A DNA stretch of 32,610 bases from Tepidiphilus sp. Its GTDB lineage: Bacteria; Pseudomonadota; Gammaproteobacteria; Burkholderiales; Rhodocyclaceae. A program made the position numbers and the translations under genes. The notes beneath the pieces are model-generated. The model saw nothing but the letters and a program-made list of their open reading frames with translations, was not told the origin of the DNA and did no database searches. Positions 18,476 through 29,203 of the stretch are shown piece after piece (positions within the stretch are counted from its first letter, which is position 1; each line of letters begins with the position of its first letter). The stretch covers positions 1-32,610 of the forward strand of contig JAQUGB010000003.1 of the NCBI GenBank assembly GCA_028684345.1, read 5' to 3'.

Positions 18476-18504
18476 GAGGGGCAGGCCAGGACGTCCCGCC
18501 CCTC
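18476..18504. terminator. Candidate bidirectional terminator hairpin between convergent fliN and htpG
   Basis: GAGGGGC (18476-18482) / GCCCCTC (18498-18504) with internal GGACGTCC palindrome; no strong T-tract. Confidence 0.35.
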
Positions 18505-18510
18505 GATGTG

Positions 18511-20430
18511 TCACGCGGTCGGCGTGAGCAGCAGGCGGTTCATGCGCTGCACGAAAGCCGCCGGATCCTCCAGTTTTCCCCCTTCGGCCAGCAGAGCCTC
18601 CTCATAGAGGAGCAACGCCCAATCGGCGAACGCTTCGTCGGAGGCGGCCTGCAGCCTAGCGATCACCGGGTGCGTCGGGTTGAGCTCGAGGATGGGCTTG
18701 TGCGCCGGCACCTCCTGCCCGAGCTCGCGCAGCAGCCGCGCGAGCTGCATCCCCGGCTCGTGCTCCTCGACCACCAGACAAGCGGGAGCCTCCGTGAGCC
18801 GCGAGGAGACCCGCACCGCCTTGACGCGTTCACCCAAAGCCGTTTGCAACCGTTCGAGCAACGGCTTGAGCCGCTCGTCGGCCTCCTCACGCGCCTTTTT
18901 CTCCTCTTCCGACAGCAGCGCCGACTCCATCTCGCCCTTGGCGACGGAGGCGAGCGGCTTGCCCCGATACTCGGGCAGATAGGCCACCCACCATTCGTCG
19001 ATGCGATCGGCAAGCAGCAGCACCTCGATCCCTTTCTGGCGGAAAGCCTCCAGATGCGGGCTGTGGCGCGCCGCGGCGAAGGATTCCGCCGTGAGGTAGT
19101 AGATGCGCTCCTGGCCCGGTTTCATGCGTTCCAGGTAGTCGTCGAACGAGACCGTCTCTTCGGACGAGTCGTTGTGCGTGGACGCAAAGCGCAAGAGACC
19201 GGCGATGCGCTCGCGGTTGGCCGGGTCCTCGATGATCCCCTCTTTGAGCACGCGGCCGAACTCGCGCCAGAACCGAGCGTATTTCTCCGGCTCGTTCTTG
19301 GCGAGCTGCTCGAGCAGCCCCAGCACGCGTTTGGTGACGCCGGCACGGATCGCCTCGATCTCGCGCGAATCCTGAAGCATCTCGCGCGAGACGTTGAGCG
19401 GCAGATCGGCCGCGTCGACCACGCCGCGCACGAAGCGCAGGTAGCGCGGCAGCAACCGCTCGGCATCCTCCAGCACGAAAACGCGCCGCACGTAGAGCTT
19501 GAGCCCGTGACGCGGCGTGCGCTCGAAGAGGTCGAACGGCGCACGCTGCGGCAGGTAGAGGAGCATCGTGTATTCGTGCCGGCCCTCCACCTTGGCGTGC
19601 GTCCAGGCCAGCGGCGCCTCGAAGTCGTGCGCCACGTGTTTGTAGAATTCGATGTATTCCTCTTCGGAGATCTCCTGCTTGGCGCGGGCCCACAGAGCGG
19701 AGGCGCGATTGACTTGCTCCCATTCTTCTTCCTTGACGAGCTCGGCGCGGTCCTCGTCCCAGCGTTCCTTGCGCATCAGGATGGGCCAGAGAATGTGATC
19801 GGAATACTTGCGGATGAGCTCGCGCAGCCGCACCCCCGAGAGAAACTCGTCTTCGCCCTCGCGCAGGTGCAGCACCACCTCGGTGCCCCGCTCGGGACGT
19901 TCGATCTCGGTCACTTCGAAGGTGCCGGCGGCATCCCCCGTCATGGCGCATTCCCACAGCACGCCGGCGCTCGCTGGCAGCCCGGCGCGGCGCGAGCGCA
20001 CGGTGACGCGATCGGCCACGATGAAGGCGGAGTAGAAACCGACGCCGAACTGCCCGATCAGGCGCGCATCGGCCTGCCCCCCGGCACCGAGCTTTTGCAG
20101 GAACTCGCGTGTGCCCGACTTGGCGATGGTACCCAGATGGGTTACCGCCTCCTCACGGCTCATGCCGATGCCGTTGTCGCGGATCGTCACGGTACGTGCA
20201 GTGCGGTCGTAATCGACCCAGATTTTGAGTTCGCCGTCGCCCTCGAAGAGCTCCGGCTGCTGCGCCGCCTCGAAGCGCAGCTTGTCGCAGGCATCCGACG
20301 CGTTCGAGATCAGCTCGCGCAGGAAGATCTCCTTGTTCGAGTAGAGCGAATGCACCACCAGGTGCAGGAGCTGCTGCACCTCGGCCTGGAATTCCATCTT
20401 CCGGCGAGTTGCGTCGTTCGTTTCAGCCAT
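18511..20430 (-). CDS. htpG: Molecular chaperone HtpG (Hsp90)
   Basis: [44 protein letters not shown] and other HtpG motifs across 639 aa. Confidence 0.97.
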   Translation of the reverse strand: MAETNDATRRKMEFQAEVQQLLHLVVHSLYSNKEIFLRELISNASDACDKLRFEAAQQPELFEGDGELKIWVDYDRTARTVTIRDNGIGMSREEAVTHLGTIAKSGTREFLQKLGAGGQADARLIGQFGVGFYSAFIVADRVTVRSRRAGLPASAGVLWECAMTGDAAGTFEVTEIERPERGTEVVLHLREGEDEFLSGVRLRELIRKYSDHILWPILMRKERWDEDRAELVKEEEWEQVNRASALWARAKQEISEEEYIEFYKHVAHDFEAPLAWTHAKVEGRHEYTMLLYLPQRAPFDLFERTPRHGLKLYVRRVFVLEDAERLLPRYLRFVRGVVDAADLPLNVSREMLQDSREIEAIRAGVTKRVLGLLEQLAKNEPEKYARFWREFGRVLKEGIIEDPANRERIAGLLRFASTHNDSSEETVSFDDYLERMKPGQERIYYLTAESFAAARHSPHLEAFRQKGIEVLLLADRIDEWWVAYLPEYRGKPLASVAKGEMESALLSEEEKKAREEADERLKPLLERLQTALGERVKAVRVSSRLTEAPACLVVEEHEPGMQLARLLRELGQEVPAHKPILELNPTHPVIARLQAASDEAFADWALLLYEEALLAEGGKLEDPAAFVQRMNRLLLTPTA

Positions 20431-20469
20431 CGTCTCACCCCTGTCGATCGTCGTTCGGAATCCCTTCGT

Positions 20470-20498
20470 TTCTGGGCATGGAAGGGGAAATTTTCAAG
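20470..20498 (-). promoter_or_regulatory. Candidate sigma-32 promoter for htpG
   Basis: Minus strand CTTGAAA (20492-20498), 14 nt, then GCCCAGAA (20470-20477), ~40 nt before htpG ATG; -10 is only a partial match. Confidence 0.4.
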
Positions 20499-21051
20499 AG
20501 GAGGGTTCGTAGCGGATGTCGACGATTTCCACCTCGCGCACGCCGCCCGGCGTCAGAATACGCACCACGTCGCCCAATTCGGCCTTGAGCAAGCCGCGCG
20601 CGAGCGGCGCGATCCAGCTCACCTTGCCCTCGCCCGCGTCGGCCTCGTCGACCCCGACGATCTGCCAGGTCTCTTCGGTCTCGGTATCCAGATCGCGGAT
20701 CGTCACCGTCGCCCCGAAGAAGACGCGGTCGGTCTGCGTCTGTTCGCGCGGATCGACCACCACGGCCGATTCCAGCCGTTTGGTGAGGTAACGCAGGCGC
20801 CGGTCGATCTCACGCAGGCGGCGCTTGCCATAGATGTAGTCGCCGTTCTCGGAACGGTCACCGTTGCTCGCCGCCCAAGCCACCGTCTCGACGAGTTGCG
20901 GGCGCTCGACCTTGACGAGCCGCTCGAACTCCTCGCGCAAGGCGCGATACCCCGCTGGCGTCATGTAGTTCTTGAACCCGGGAAAGCTCTGGACCTCGAC
21001 GAGCTCTTCGTCCTCGTCGGCCTCGCTCTCGCGCACGAATGCCTTGCTCAT
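20494..21051 (-). CDS. greB: Transcription elongation factor GreB
   Basis: YMTPAGYRALREEFERLVKVERPQLVETVAWAASNGDRSENGDYIYGKRRLREIDRRLRYLTKRLESAVVVDP; start at ATG after GGAGGAGCTCGC. Confidence 0.95.
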   Translation of the reverse strand: MSKAFVRESEADEDEELVEVQSFPGFKNYMTPAGYRALREEFERLVKVERPQLVETVAWAASNGDRSENGDYIYGKRRLREIDRRLRYLTKRLESAVVVDPREQTQTDRVFFGATVTIRDLDTETEETWQIVGVDEADAGEGKVSWIAPLARGLLKAELGDVVRILTPGGVREVEIVDIRYEPSS

Positions 21052-21120
21052 GCGAGCTCCTCCTGAAGTGCCAAGAAAAACGGTAAAGTATAGTCTTCGA
21101 TTCTGCCGGAGGGTTCCACC

Positions 21121-21858
21121 ATGACGTTCGCCACAGATCCGCTCGTCGTCCTCATCCACGGCGCCGGACACGACCGGCGCATCTGGTGGGCCGTCACCCT
21201 GGGGCTGAGCCGGCTGGGCTGGCAGGTGAGCGCCCCCGACCTTCCGGGACACGGTGCCGACGAACGTGCGCCGTGCCCCACCATCGAGGAATACGCGGCG
21301 GCGCTCGCCGTCGGTCTCGATCCCGAGCGCCCGATCGTCGCCGTCGGCCACAGCATGGGCTCGCTCGTGGCGCTCGAACTCGCCGCGCGGCTGGGTGAGC
21401 GCTGCCGCGGACTCGCGCTCATCGGCACGGCGCTGCCGATGGCGGTGAGTGCAGAATTGCTCGAGCGTGCCGCCGAGCCGCGCGCCGCCTGCCAGCTGAT
21501 GGAACCCTGGGCCTTCGGGGCACGCGCCCGGAACACGGGGCTGCCGCGTGCCGTGCAGGAACTCGTGCTGGAACAACGCCCCGGCGTGCTCGCCAACGAC
21601 CTGCGCGCTTGCGCCGCCTACGCCGCCGAACCGGCGCTGGAGCGCGCCAAGGCAATGACCGCGCCGGCGCTCTTTCTCACCGGCGCACAAGACCGGATGA
21701 CGCCCGTCAAGGCCGCGACCCGCCTGTGGGAAACGCTGGCGCGACGCGAAGCCGCCTGCACCTGGCAGACGCTCCCCGGCGTGGGGCACACCCCGATGCT
21801 GGAAGCGCCGCTCACCTTGCGCTGGCTGCTACATCGTTTCCTGCGCAACTGCCGCTGA
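21121..21858 (+). CDS. Alpha/beta fold hydrolase
   Basis: VVLIHGAGHDRRIWW oxyanion region, GHSMG nucleophile elbow, GVGHTPMLEAP catalytic His region. Confidence 0.9.
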   Translation: MTFATDPLVVLIHGAGHDRRIWWAVTLGLSRLGWQVSAPDLPGHGADERAPCPTIEEYAAALAVGLDPERPIVAVGHSMGSLVALELAARLGERCRGLALIGTALPMAVSAELLERAAEPRAACQLMEPWAFGARARNTGLPRAVQELVLEQRPGVLANDLRACAAYAAEPALERAKAMTAPALFLTGAQDRMTPVKAATRLWETLARREAACTWQTLPGVGHTPMLEAPLTLRWLLHRFLRNCR

Positions 21859-21891
21859 GGAAACGCTGAATTCTTCAGCGTCTCCCTGAGC
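21859..21891. repeat. REP-like inverted-repeat element, copy 2 (compact hairpin)
   Basis: GGAAACGCTGAA-TTC-TTCAGCGTCTCC (11/12 paired) between convergent genes; the arm shares TTCAGCGtyTCCCT with 2864 and 23763. Confidence 0.5.
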
Positions 21892-21904
21892 CGATCGCTC
21901 CGTT

Positions 21905-22732
21905 TCAGAATTCGAGCTCGAGCACGATCGGTTGATGGTCGGAAGCGGCCGTCTCCTGCTCCACGAAGAAATCCCGCACGGCCGGCCGTAGCGCCTCGCT
22001 CACCCAGGCGTAGTCGCAGCAGTAAGGATGATCGGGCCACTCCGCCCCGTGCAATCCCACCGTGTGCACGTGCGGCGCCGCCCCATGCACCAGGCGCCAG
22101 GCGTCGAACCACAGACCGCTTTCCTCGAGCAGACGGTACTCCTCGTCTTCTGGGGCGAAGTTCCCGTCCCCTAGCCATACCGCCTCCGCCGGCCGCGGCC
22201 AGGCGCGGAAGGTCGCCTCTTCCTCGTCCCTGCCGCCCTCCGGCCAGGCGAGGATTTCCCGCTGATGTTCGACGAGGGCTTGCACCTGCTCCAGACGCTG
22301 ACGCCGCGAGTAGTATTCCAGATGCGTCGTCGCCACGCGCAGCCGATGCTCGCCCACCCGCACCGTCGCCTCGAGCAACACCCGCGGCATGCACTTGTCG
22401 GTCTCCGGCGGCGGGTAGGGCAGGCTCAGGCGCAGCACCTGCTCCACCGGCAGGCGACTTCCCAGCCAGTTGCCGAAGAGCGCCCGGCCGCCGTGCGCGC
22501 GCGGCACGTCGAGCGCCGGGGCGTAGAATCCTCGATACTCCGGCAAGGCGCCGCGCAGGATGGCCGGTCCGTCCTCGCCGCGCGAACCGGGCAGTTCGTC
22601 GAAACGGCTCGCCACTTCCTGCAGGCAGAGCACGTCGGCGTCGAACGCGCGCAGCACCTTCAGGATCCGCGCCCAATCGACGCGTCCATCCGCCCCTCGC
22701 CCCCACTGGATGTTCCAACTGACGATGCGCAT
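21905..22732 (-). CDS. Endonuclease/exonuclease/phosphatase family protein
   Basis: RIVSWNIQWGRG...DADVLCLQEV and C-term SDHQPIVLEL match EEP-family motifs. Confidence 0.9.
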   Translation of the reverse strand: MRIVSWNIQWGRGADGRVDWARILKVLRAFDADVLCLQEVASRFDELPGSRGEDGPAILRGALPEYRGFYAPALDVPRAHGGRALFGNWLGSRLPVEQVLRLSLPYPPPETDKCMPRVLLEATVRVGEHRLRVATTHLEYYSRRQRLEQVQALVEHQREILAWPEGGRDEEEATFRAWPRPAEAVWLGDGNFAPEDEEYRLLEESGLWFDAWRLVHGAAPHVHTVGLHGAEWPDHPYCCDYAWVSEALRPAVRDFFVEQETAASDHQPIVLELEF

Positions 22733-22740
22733 TCTTCCCC

Positions 22741-23637
22741 CTAACCGGTCAATGCGGGGTTGGTCTGCACCGTCGCGATGTAGGTCATCAAGGCGACGGT
22801 ATCCTCGGGTGTGAGATCGACGAATTCGATGCCATAGCCCTTGGCCCCTTCGAGGGTACGATCCTCGATCTCACGCGATGAACGCACGATGGCCGGCACC
22901 GCCAGGATGATCTCCGAACCAGCGATCTCCAGCTTGAACTTGAGCTGAACGCGTTGCCCGACTTTCAGCGGATGGCGCGTGGCCAGCAGCCCTCCCCCCA
23001 CCGACAGATCGAGGATGACCCCGCCAAACGCCTGGTTGTCGTCGGAGACCACCGCCGCCACCAGGCGCACCGGGACGCGCTCGCTGCGCCGCAGTCGCAC
23101 CGCCATCACATCCATCGGATACATGAGATGCAGATGAGGGTAGGGGCGCGAGGCATTGACCAACACGGAAGAAGGGAAGACGAAGGCATAGGAACCGACG
23201 CTACCGCGCACCCGCAAGGCAGTGCCTTCGGGCACGAAGAGTGGCAACCCGTTTCGCTCCAAGGAGTCGACGATCACCGACTTGCCGCGCAGTGCCCCGA
23301 TGTAGCGCGCGAAATAGCGATCCTCTTCCTGGCCCAGCTGAACCTGCAAGACGGTGCCCGGTATGAGGCGCAGTTCCTCGAAATCGAGGTGGATCGCGTT
23401 TTTACCCGGTTCGTCCGCCTTTTCGACCACTTTCAGGGCGGTACCGATCGCCTGGCGAAAACGCCCGTCGGTGTTCAGGTTGCGCTCCGGCCCTTGGCGC
23501 AAGAGTTTTTCTTTCTCCTCGGCCGAGGCGATCACGTGCCCTTTCGCCAACAACAAGCGGCCGTGCCGGTCGTAGACGTCGAATGGAATGGGCTTACCGA
23601 CCAGAAATTCGCTGGGACGAACGGGAACCCGGAGCAC
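22741..23637 (-). CDS. PilZ-domain protein, YcgR-like
   Basis: RRSER (RxxxR) then DLSVGG; GTG start after AAGGAGAC. Confidence 0.82.
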   Translation of the reverse strand: MLRVPVRPSEFLVGKPIPFDVYDRHGRLLLAKGHVIASAEEKEKLLRQGPERNLNTDGRFRQAIGTALKVVEKADEPGKNAIHLDFEELRLIPGTVLQVQLGQEEDRYFARYIGALRGKSVIVDSLERNGLPLFVPEGTALRVRGSVGSYAFVFPSSVLVNASRPYPHLHLMYPMDVMAVRLRRSERVPVRLVAAVVSDDNQAFGGVILDLSVGGGLLATRHPLKVGQRVQLKFKLEIAGSEIILAVPAIVRSSREIEDRTLEGAKGYGIEFVDLTPEDTVALMTYIATVQTNPALTG

Positions 23638-23762
23638 CGAGCAGTCTCCTTTTCATGCCGAAACGGTCGATTCATTCTAACCCGGCACCATCACGAACGG
23701 TAAAAACACCACGAAAAACCGCACGACGTCGCGGATCGATGCAATCGTCCGGGACCTGACAC

Positions 23763-23779
23763 TTCAGCGCCTCCCTAGG
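23763..23779. repeat. REP-like arm, copy 3 (single arm)
   Basis: TTCAGCGCCTCCCTAGG differs at 2 of 17 positions from 2864-2880; overlaps the stop codon of the antiporter gene. Confidence 0.4.
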
Positions 23780-25631
23780 ATCGCGCTCCAGCGTCGTGCT
23801 CGATCGGTCCGGGGCCGGCCGCATCGCCCTTTTCGCCTTCCTCCGGCAGATAAACGCCGAGCAAATACCATTCCGCCCCCGGTCGCGACGTGAATTCGGG
23901 CCCCACGCCACGCAGATTCCCCTTCGGATCGATCGCCAAAAGCAACTGCCCTCGAGCCGCAAACCGCTCCTGGTACGCCTCGAAAGTGAACGCCTCGCTC
24001 AAGCGAGTGGTATAGACTTTCCCTCCACGATCGAACAAGACGAGCAGTTCGGCCAGACCCACTTGCGGGCCACCCAGCAGACGCGCATAACGTCTATCCA
24101 GCACCTGCTGCCGTTTTTTGCTCACTTCTTCGGGCGTGAGCAACACATAGACGTTACCCCGCCCGAATTCCCGCTGATAGCGTACCGCCGCCAGCGCGTT
24201 CAACTCCGGATACGGCGACATCGCCAGCAGATACCCCACGCCGACGAGATCGAGCCGCCGGTCGGCTTCCGTCGAAACCACGTTGCCGAAAAAAGTCTCC
24301 AGCCCCGCCATGCGCGCCGTACGCGCGAGGGCATAATCGGTATCGGCGACGATCGTCCGAAAACCCAGCTTGGTGAGCGCCAAACCCAATTCTCGCCCCA
24401 GGCGATGCGCCCCCACGATCAGAACCCCGCGCGCTTGCGGCTCCGCCACCCCCAGACGTTGCGCCGCCAGACGGGCGGTGCCGCCGGCGAAGAGCACGGT
24501 GCCGATGATCACGGCGAACGTGAGCGGCACCAGAATCTCCGCCCCGGGGTGCCCCAATTCTCGCAAGCGCAAGGCAAAGAGCGCCGACACGGCCGCAGCC
24601 ACGATCCCGCGCGGCCCGATCCAGGCGATCATGGCTTTTTCCTGCCATCTCAAGCCGCTCCCCGTGGTCGAGGCCCACACTTTGAGCGGCTGGGCCACGA
24701 ACTGGATCGCCAGAAAGACCAACACCACCCCTTTGCCCACCTCGGCCAGGCGCTCCACGTCGAGCCGAGCGGCAAGGACGATGAAGAGCACCGAGATCAA
24801 CAAGATGGTGAGCGTTTCCTTGAACGAGAGGATGTTCTCGAGCGGCACCCCTTTCATGTTGGCCAGACGCATCCCCATCACGGTCACCGCCAACAATCCC
24901 GCCTCATGGGCGAGCATGTTCGCTGCCGTGAACACACCGACCACGAAAGCGAGCACAATGACATTGTCGAGATAATCGGGTACCAGATAATGACGCAACA
25001 TCCGACCCAGCAGCTCGGCCGCGCTCCAGCCGACGACGAACCCGACCGCCACCGCTTTGACGAACACCCACAGCGCCAGCCAGGCCGGAAGATCGGGCAG
25101 AGCACGGCTGACGAGAAACTGATAGACCAACACCGCTGCCAGTGCCCCGATCGGATCGATCACGATCCCTTCCCATCGCAGCACCGTGGCCACCTTGGCA
25201 CTAGGACGAACGAAACGCAGCAGCGGCACGATGACCGTAGGGCCCGTCACCATCACCAGCGCCCCGAAAAGCGCCGCCAAGTCCCAAGCCAGGCCGACGA
25301 ACACATGGGCAGCCGCCGCCGCCACGGCCCAGGTCAGCAGCGCGCCCAAGCTCACCAAGCGCAGCACGACCTGACTCATGCCTCTGAGTTCGCTGAACCG
25401 CAGGGTCAGACTTCCCTCGAACAGGATCACCGCCACCGCCAGCGATACCAAAGGAAAGAGCACAGGTCCGAACAAGCGATCCGGATCGAGAAATCCCAGC
25501 CCGGGTCCGGCCACGATCCCCAATATCAGCAAAAAGACGATCGCCGGTATCTGGGTTCGCCACGCCACCCACTGCGCCGCCACGCCGGCAACGACGATGA
25601 AAGCGAGCGTCAATAAAATGTTTTCATGCAC
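23775..25631 (-). CDS. CPA-type Na+(K+)/H+ antiporter with C-terminal TrkA-N/RCK domain
   Basis: Many hydrophobic segments (ILLTLAFIVVAGVAAQWVAWRTQIPAIVFLLILGIVAGP...), then GVLIVGAHRLGRELGLALTKLGFRTIVADTD; GTG 25631 preferred over the TTG-initiated track ORF. Confidence 0.87.
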   Translation of the reverse strand: MHENILLTLAFIVVAGVAAQWVAWRTQIPAIVFLLILGIVAGPGLGFLDPDRLFGPVLFPLVSLAVAVILFEGSLTLRFSELRGMSQVVLRLVSLGALLTWAVAAAAAHVFVGLAWDLAALFGALVMVTGPTVIVPLLRFVRPSAKVATVLRWEGIVIDPIGALAAVLVYQFLVSRALPDLPAWLALWVFVKAVAVGFVVGWSAAELLGRMLRHYLVPDYLDNVIVLAFVVGVFTAANMLAHEAGLLAVTVMGMRLANMKGVPLENILSFKETLTILLISVLFIVLAARLDVERLAEVGKGVVLVFLAIQFVAQPLKVWASTTGSGLRWQEKAMIAWIGPRGIVAAAVSALFALRLRELGHPGAEILVPLTFAVIIGTVLFAGGTARLAAQRLGVAEPQARGVLIVGAHRLGRELGLALTKLGFRTIVADTDYALARTARMAGLETFFGNVVSTEADRRLDLVGVGYLLAMSPYPELNALAAVRYQREFGRGNVYVLLTPEEVSKKRQQVLDRRYARLLGGPQVGLAELLVLFDRGGKVYTTRLSEAFTFEAYQERFAARGQLLLAIDPKGNLRGVGPEFTSRPGAEWYLLGVYLPEEGEKGDAAGPGPIEHDAGARS

Positions 25632-25770
25632 CGATTTTCTCCCGGCTTCGATCCGTTCCCGATTATAAGAGGACAATGGGTGCCGACCTGCTTGACCAAA
25701 GCCGATCGAGCCGCTAACGTTATGGGTTTACCCGATCCTTGCACGGATCATCCCCACGAGGTATACCCCC

Positions 25771-27486
25771 ATGCTCCTCACCGGCGCCGAAATCGTCGTC
25801 CAGTGCCTGCAGCGCGAAAACGTCAAATACGTCTTCGGCTACCCCGGCGGCGCGGTCCTGCACATCTACGACGCCTTCTTCCAGCAAGACGAGATCCGGC
25901 ACGTGCTCGTACGCCACGAGCAGGCCGCGGTGCATGCCGCTGACGGCTACGCGCGGGCGAGCGGCGAAGTGGGCGTGGCGCTCGTCACCTCCGGCCCCGG
26001 CGCGACCAACGCCGTCACCGGCATTGCCACCGCCTACTGCGACTCCATCCCCGTGGTGATCCTCTCCGGCCAGGTCCCCACCGCCATGATCGGGCAGGAC
26101 GCCTTCCAGGAAGTCGACACGGTGGGCATCACCCGCCCCTGCGTCAAGCACAACTTCCTCGTCAAGGACGTCGCCGAGCTCGCCGACACGCTCAAAAAGG
26201 CCTTCCACATCGCCCGCACCGGCCGCCCGGGGCCGGTACTCGTCGACATCCCCAAGGACGTCTCGGCCGCCAAGTACGAATTCCACTATCCCGAGACGGT
26301 GTCGATGCGCTCCTACAACCCCGTCGTCAAGGGGCACCAGGGGCAGATCCGAAAGGCCGTCAAGGCGCTGCGCGAGGCCGAGCGTCCCATCCTCTACGCC
26401 GGCGGCGGCGTGATCCTCGCCAACGCCGCCGACGAGCTCACGGCGCTCGCCCGCCGGCTGGGCGCCCCGGTCACCACCACCTTGATGGCGCTGGGCGCCT
26501 ATCCGGCGAGTGACCCCCAGTTCCTCGGCATGCCCGGAATGCACGGCACCTACGAAGCCAACCTCGCCCTGCATCACGCCGACGTCGTGCTTTCAGTGGG
26601 CGCGCGTTTCGACGACCGCGTCATCGGCAGCCCCGAGCACTTCGCCAGCGAACCGCGCACCATCATCCACATCGACATCGACCCTTCCTCCATCGGCAAG
26701 CGCGTCAAGGCCGATCTGCCCATCGTCGGCGACGTGCGCCACGTGCTCGCCGACTTCCTGCGCATCCTCGATGAAGAAGGCGTCACCGCCCCGAGCGAGG
26801 CGCTCGCCCCCTGGTGGGAGCGCATCGAACAATGGCGCGCCCGGCGTTGCCTCGCCTACGAGCAGCCGGCCGAAGGCCCGATCAAGCCGCAATACGTAAT
26901 CGAGACGCTGTGGAAAGTGACGAAGGGCGAAGCCATCGTCACCTCCGACGTGGGGCAACACCAGATGTGGGCGGCGCAATACTACCGCTTCGATCACCCG
27001 CGCCGCTGGCTCAATTCCGGCGGCCTGGGCACCATGGGCGTGGGTCTGCCCTACGCCATGGGCGCGCGCTTCGCCCGGCCCGATGCGCCGGTCGTGTGCG
27101 TCACCGGCGAAGCCTCGATCCAGATGTGCATCCAGGAGCTCTCCACCTGCAAGCAGTTCCGCCTGCCGCTCAAGATCGTCAATCTCAACAACGGCTACCT
27201 GGGCATGGTGCGGCAGTGGCAGCAGCTCTTCCACGGCGGGCGCTATTCCGAATCCTACATGGACTCCCTGCCCGACTTCGCCGCGCTCGCCCGCGCCTAT
27301 GGGCACGTCGGCATCCGCGTGGATCATCCCTCCGAGCTCGAACCGGCGCTCGAGCGCGCCTTCACCGAGCACGCCAACGAGCTCGTCTTCCTCGACGTTC
27401 TCGTCGATCCGCGCGAAAACGTCTATCCCATGATCCAGGGCGGCAAGGGGCTCACCGAGATGATCCTCTCGGCCGACGGCCTCTGA
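25771..27486 (+). CDS. ilvB: Acetolactate synthase, large catalytic subunit
   Basis: TGAEIVVQCLQRENVKYVFGYPGGAVLHIYDAFFQ; ThDP motif NNGYLGMVRQWQQLFHGGRYSES; followed by ilvN and ilvC. Confidence 0.97.
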   Translation: MLLTGAEIVVQCLQRENVKYVFGYPGGAVLHIYDAFFQQDEIRHVLVRHEQAAVHAADGYARASGEVGVALVTSGPGATNAVTGIATAYCDSIPVVILSGQVPTAMIGQDAFQEVDTVGITRPCVKHNFLVKDVAELADTLKKAFHIARTGRPGPVLVDIPKDVSAAKYEFHYPETVSMRSYNPVVKGHQGQIRKAVKALREAERPILYAGGGVILANAADELTALARRLGAPVTTTLMALGAYPASDPQFLGMPGMHGTYEANLALHHADVVLSVGARFDDRVIGSPEHFASEPRTIIHIDIDPSSIGKRVKADLPIVGDVRHVLADFLRILDEEGVTAPSEALAPWWERIEQWRARRCLAYEQPAEGPIKPQYVIETLWKVTKGEAIVTSDVGQHQMWAAQYYRFDHPRRWLNSGGLGTMGVGLPYAMGARFARPDAPVVCVTGEASIQMCIQELSTCKQFRLPLKIVNLNNGYLGMVRQWQQLFHGGRYSESYMDSLPDFAALARAYGHVGIRVDHPSELEPALERAFTEHANELVFLDVLVDPRENVYPMIQGGKGLTEMILSADGL

Positions 27487-27509
27487 CCCACGGCACAGGA
27501 ACGAACGCC

Positions 27510-29050
<1,541 letters not shown>

Positions 29051-29053
29051 CGA

Positions 29054-29192
29054 ACACCTCGAATAACCTACTGCGCGGCTCCATGGCGGCGTTCTCCGGT
29101 GCTCGGATGCTCGCCTATCTGGGTGATATGTCTCGCATCCTGCGCTCCGGGCGCCTTGCCCTGTAGCCGCTCGCGACGGTTCTTCGAGGTGT
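29054..29192. mobile_element. MITE-like fold-back element or structured intergenic palindrome
   Basis: Ends ACACCTCGAATAACC (29054-29068) and GGTTCTTCGAGGTGT (29178-29192) are inverted with 14/15 identity; imperfect pairing continues inward to apical TATC-TGGGT-GATA (29116-29128) at the exact centre. Confidence 0.55.
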
Positions 29193-29203
29193 CGCCTTGG
29201 ATA

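Noticed and set aside
18328-21066. 912-aa plus-strand ORF
   Set aside because: Antisense to htpG and greB, which have clear family motifs; long stop-free antisense frames are expected in GC-rich DNA, and the translation shows no recognisable domain
23218-23238. Minus-strand GGCACTGCCTTGC resembling a sigma-54 site
   Set aside because: Spacing is 1 nt short and it lies within the PilZ CDS
23796-25616. 606-aa plus-strand ORF (His/Gln/Arg-rich)
   Set aside because: Antisense to the antiporter; the composition is that of a reverse-complemented membrane protein gene
25692-25749. Possible ilvB promoter (TTGACC...TAACGT) and small GATCC-GGATC hairpin
   Set aside because: The -10 is poor, the hairpin is only 5 bp, and there is no Leu/Val/Ile-rich leader peptide to support attenuation
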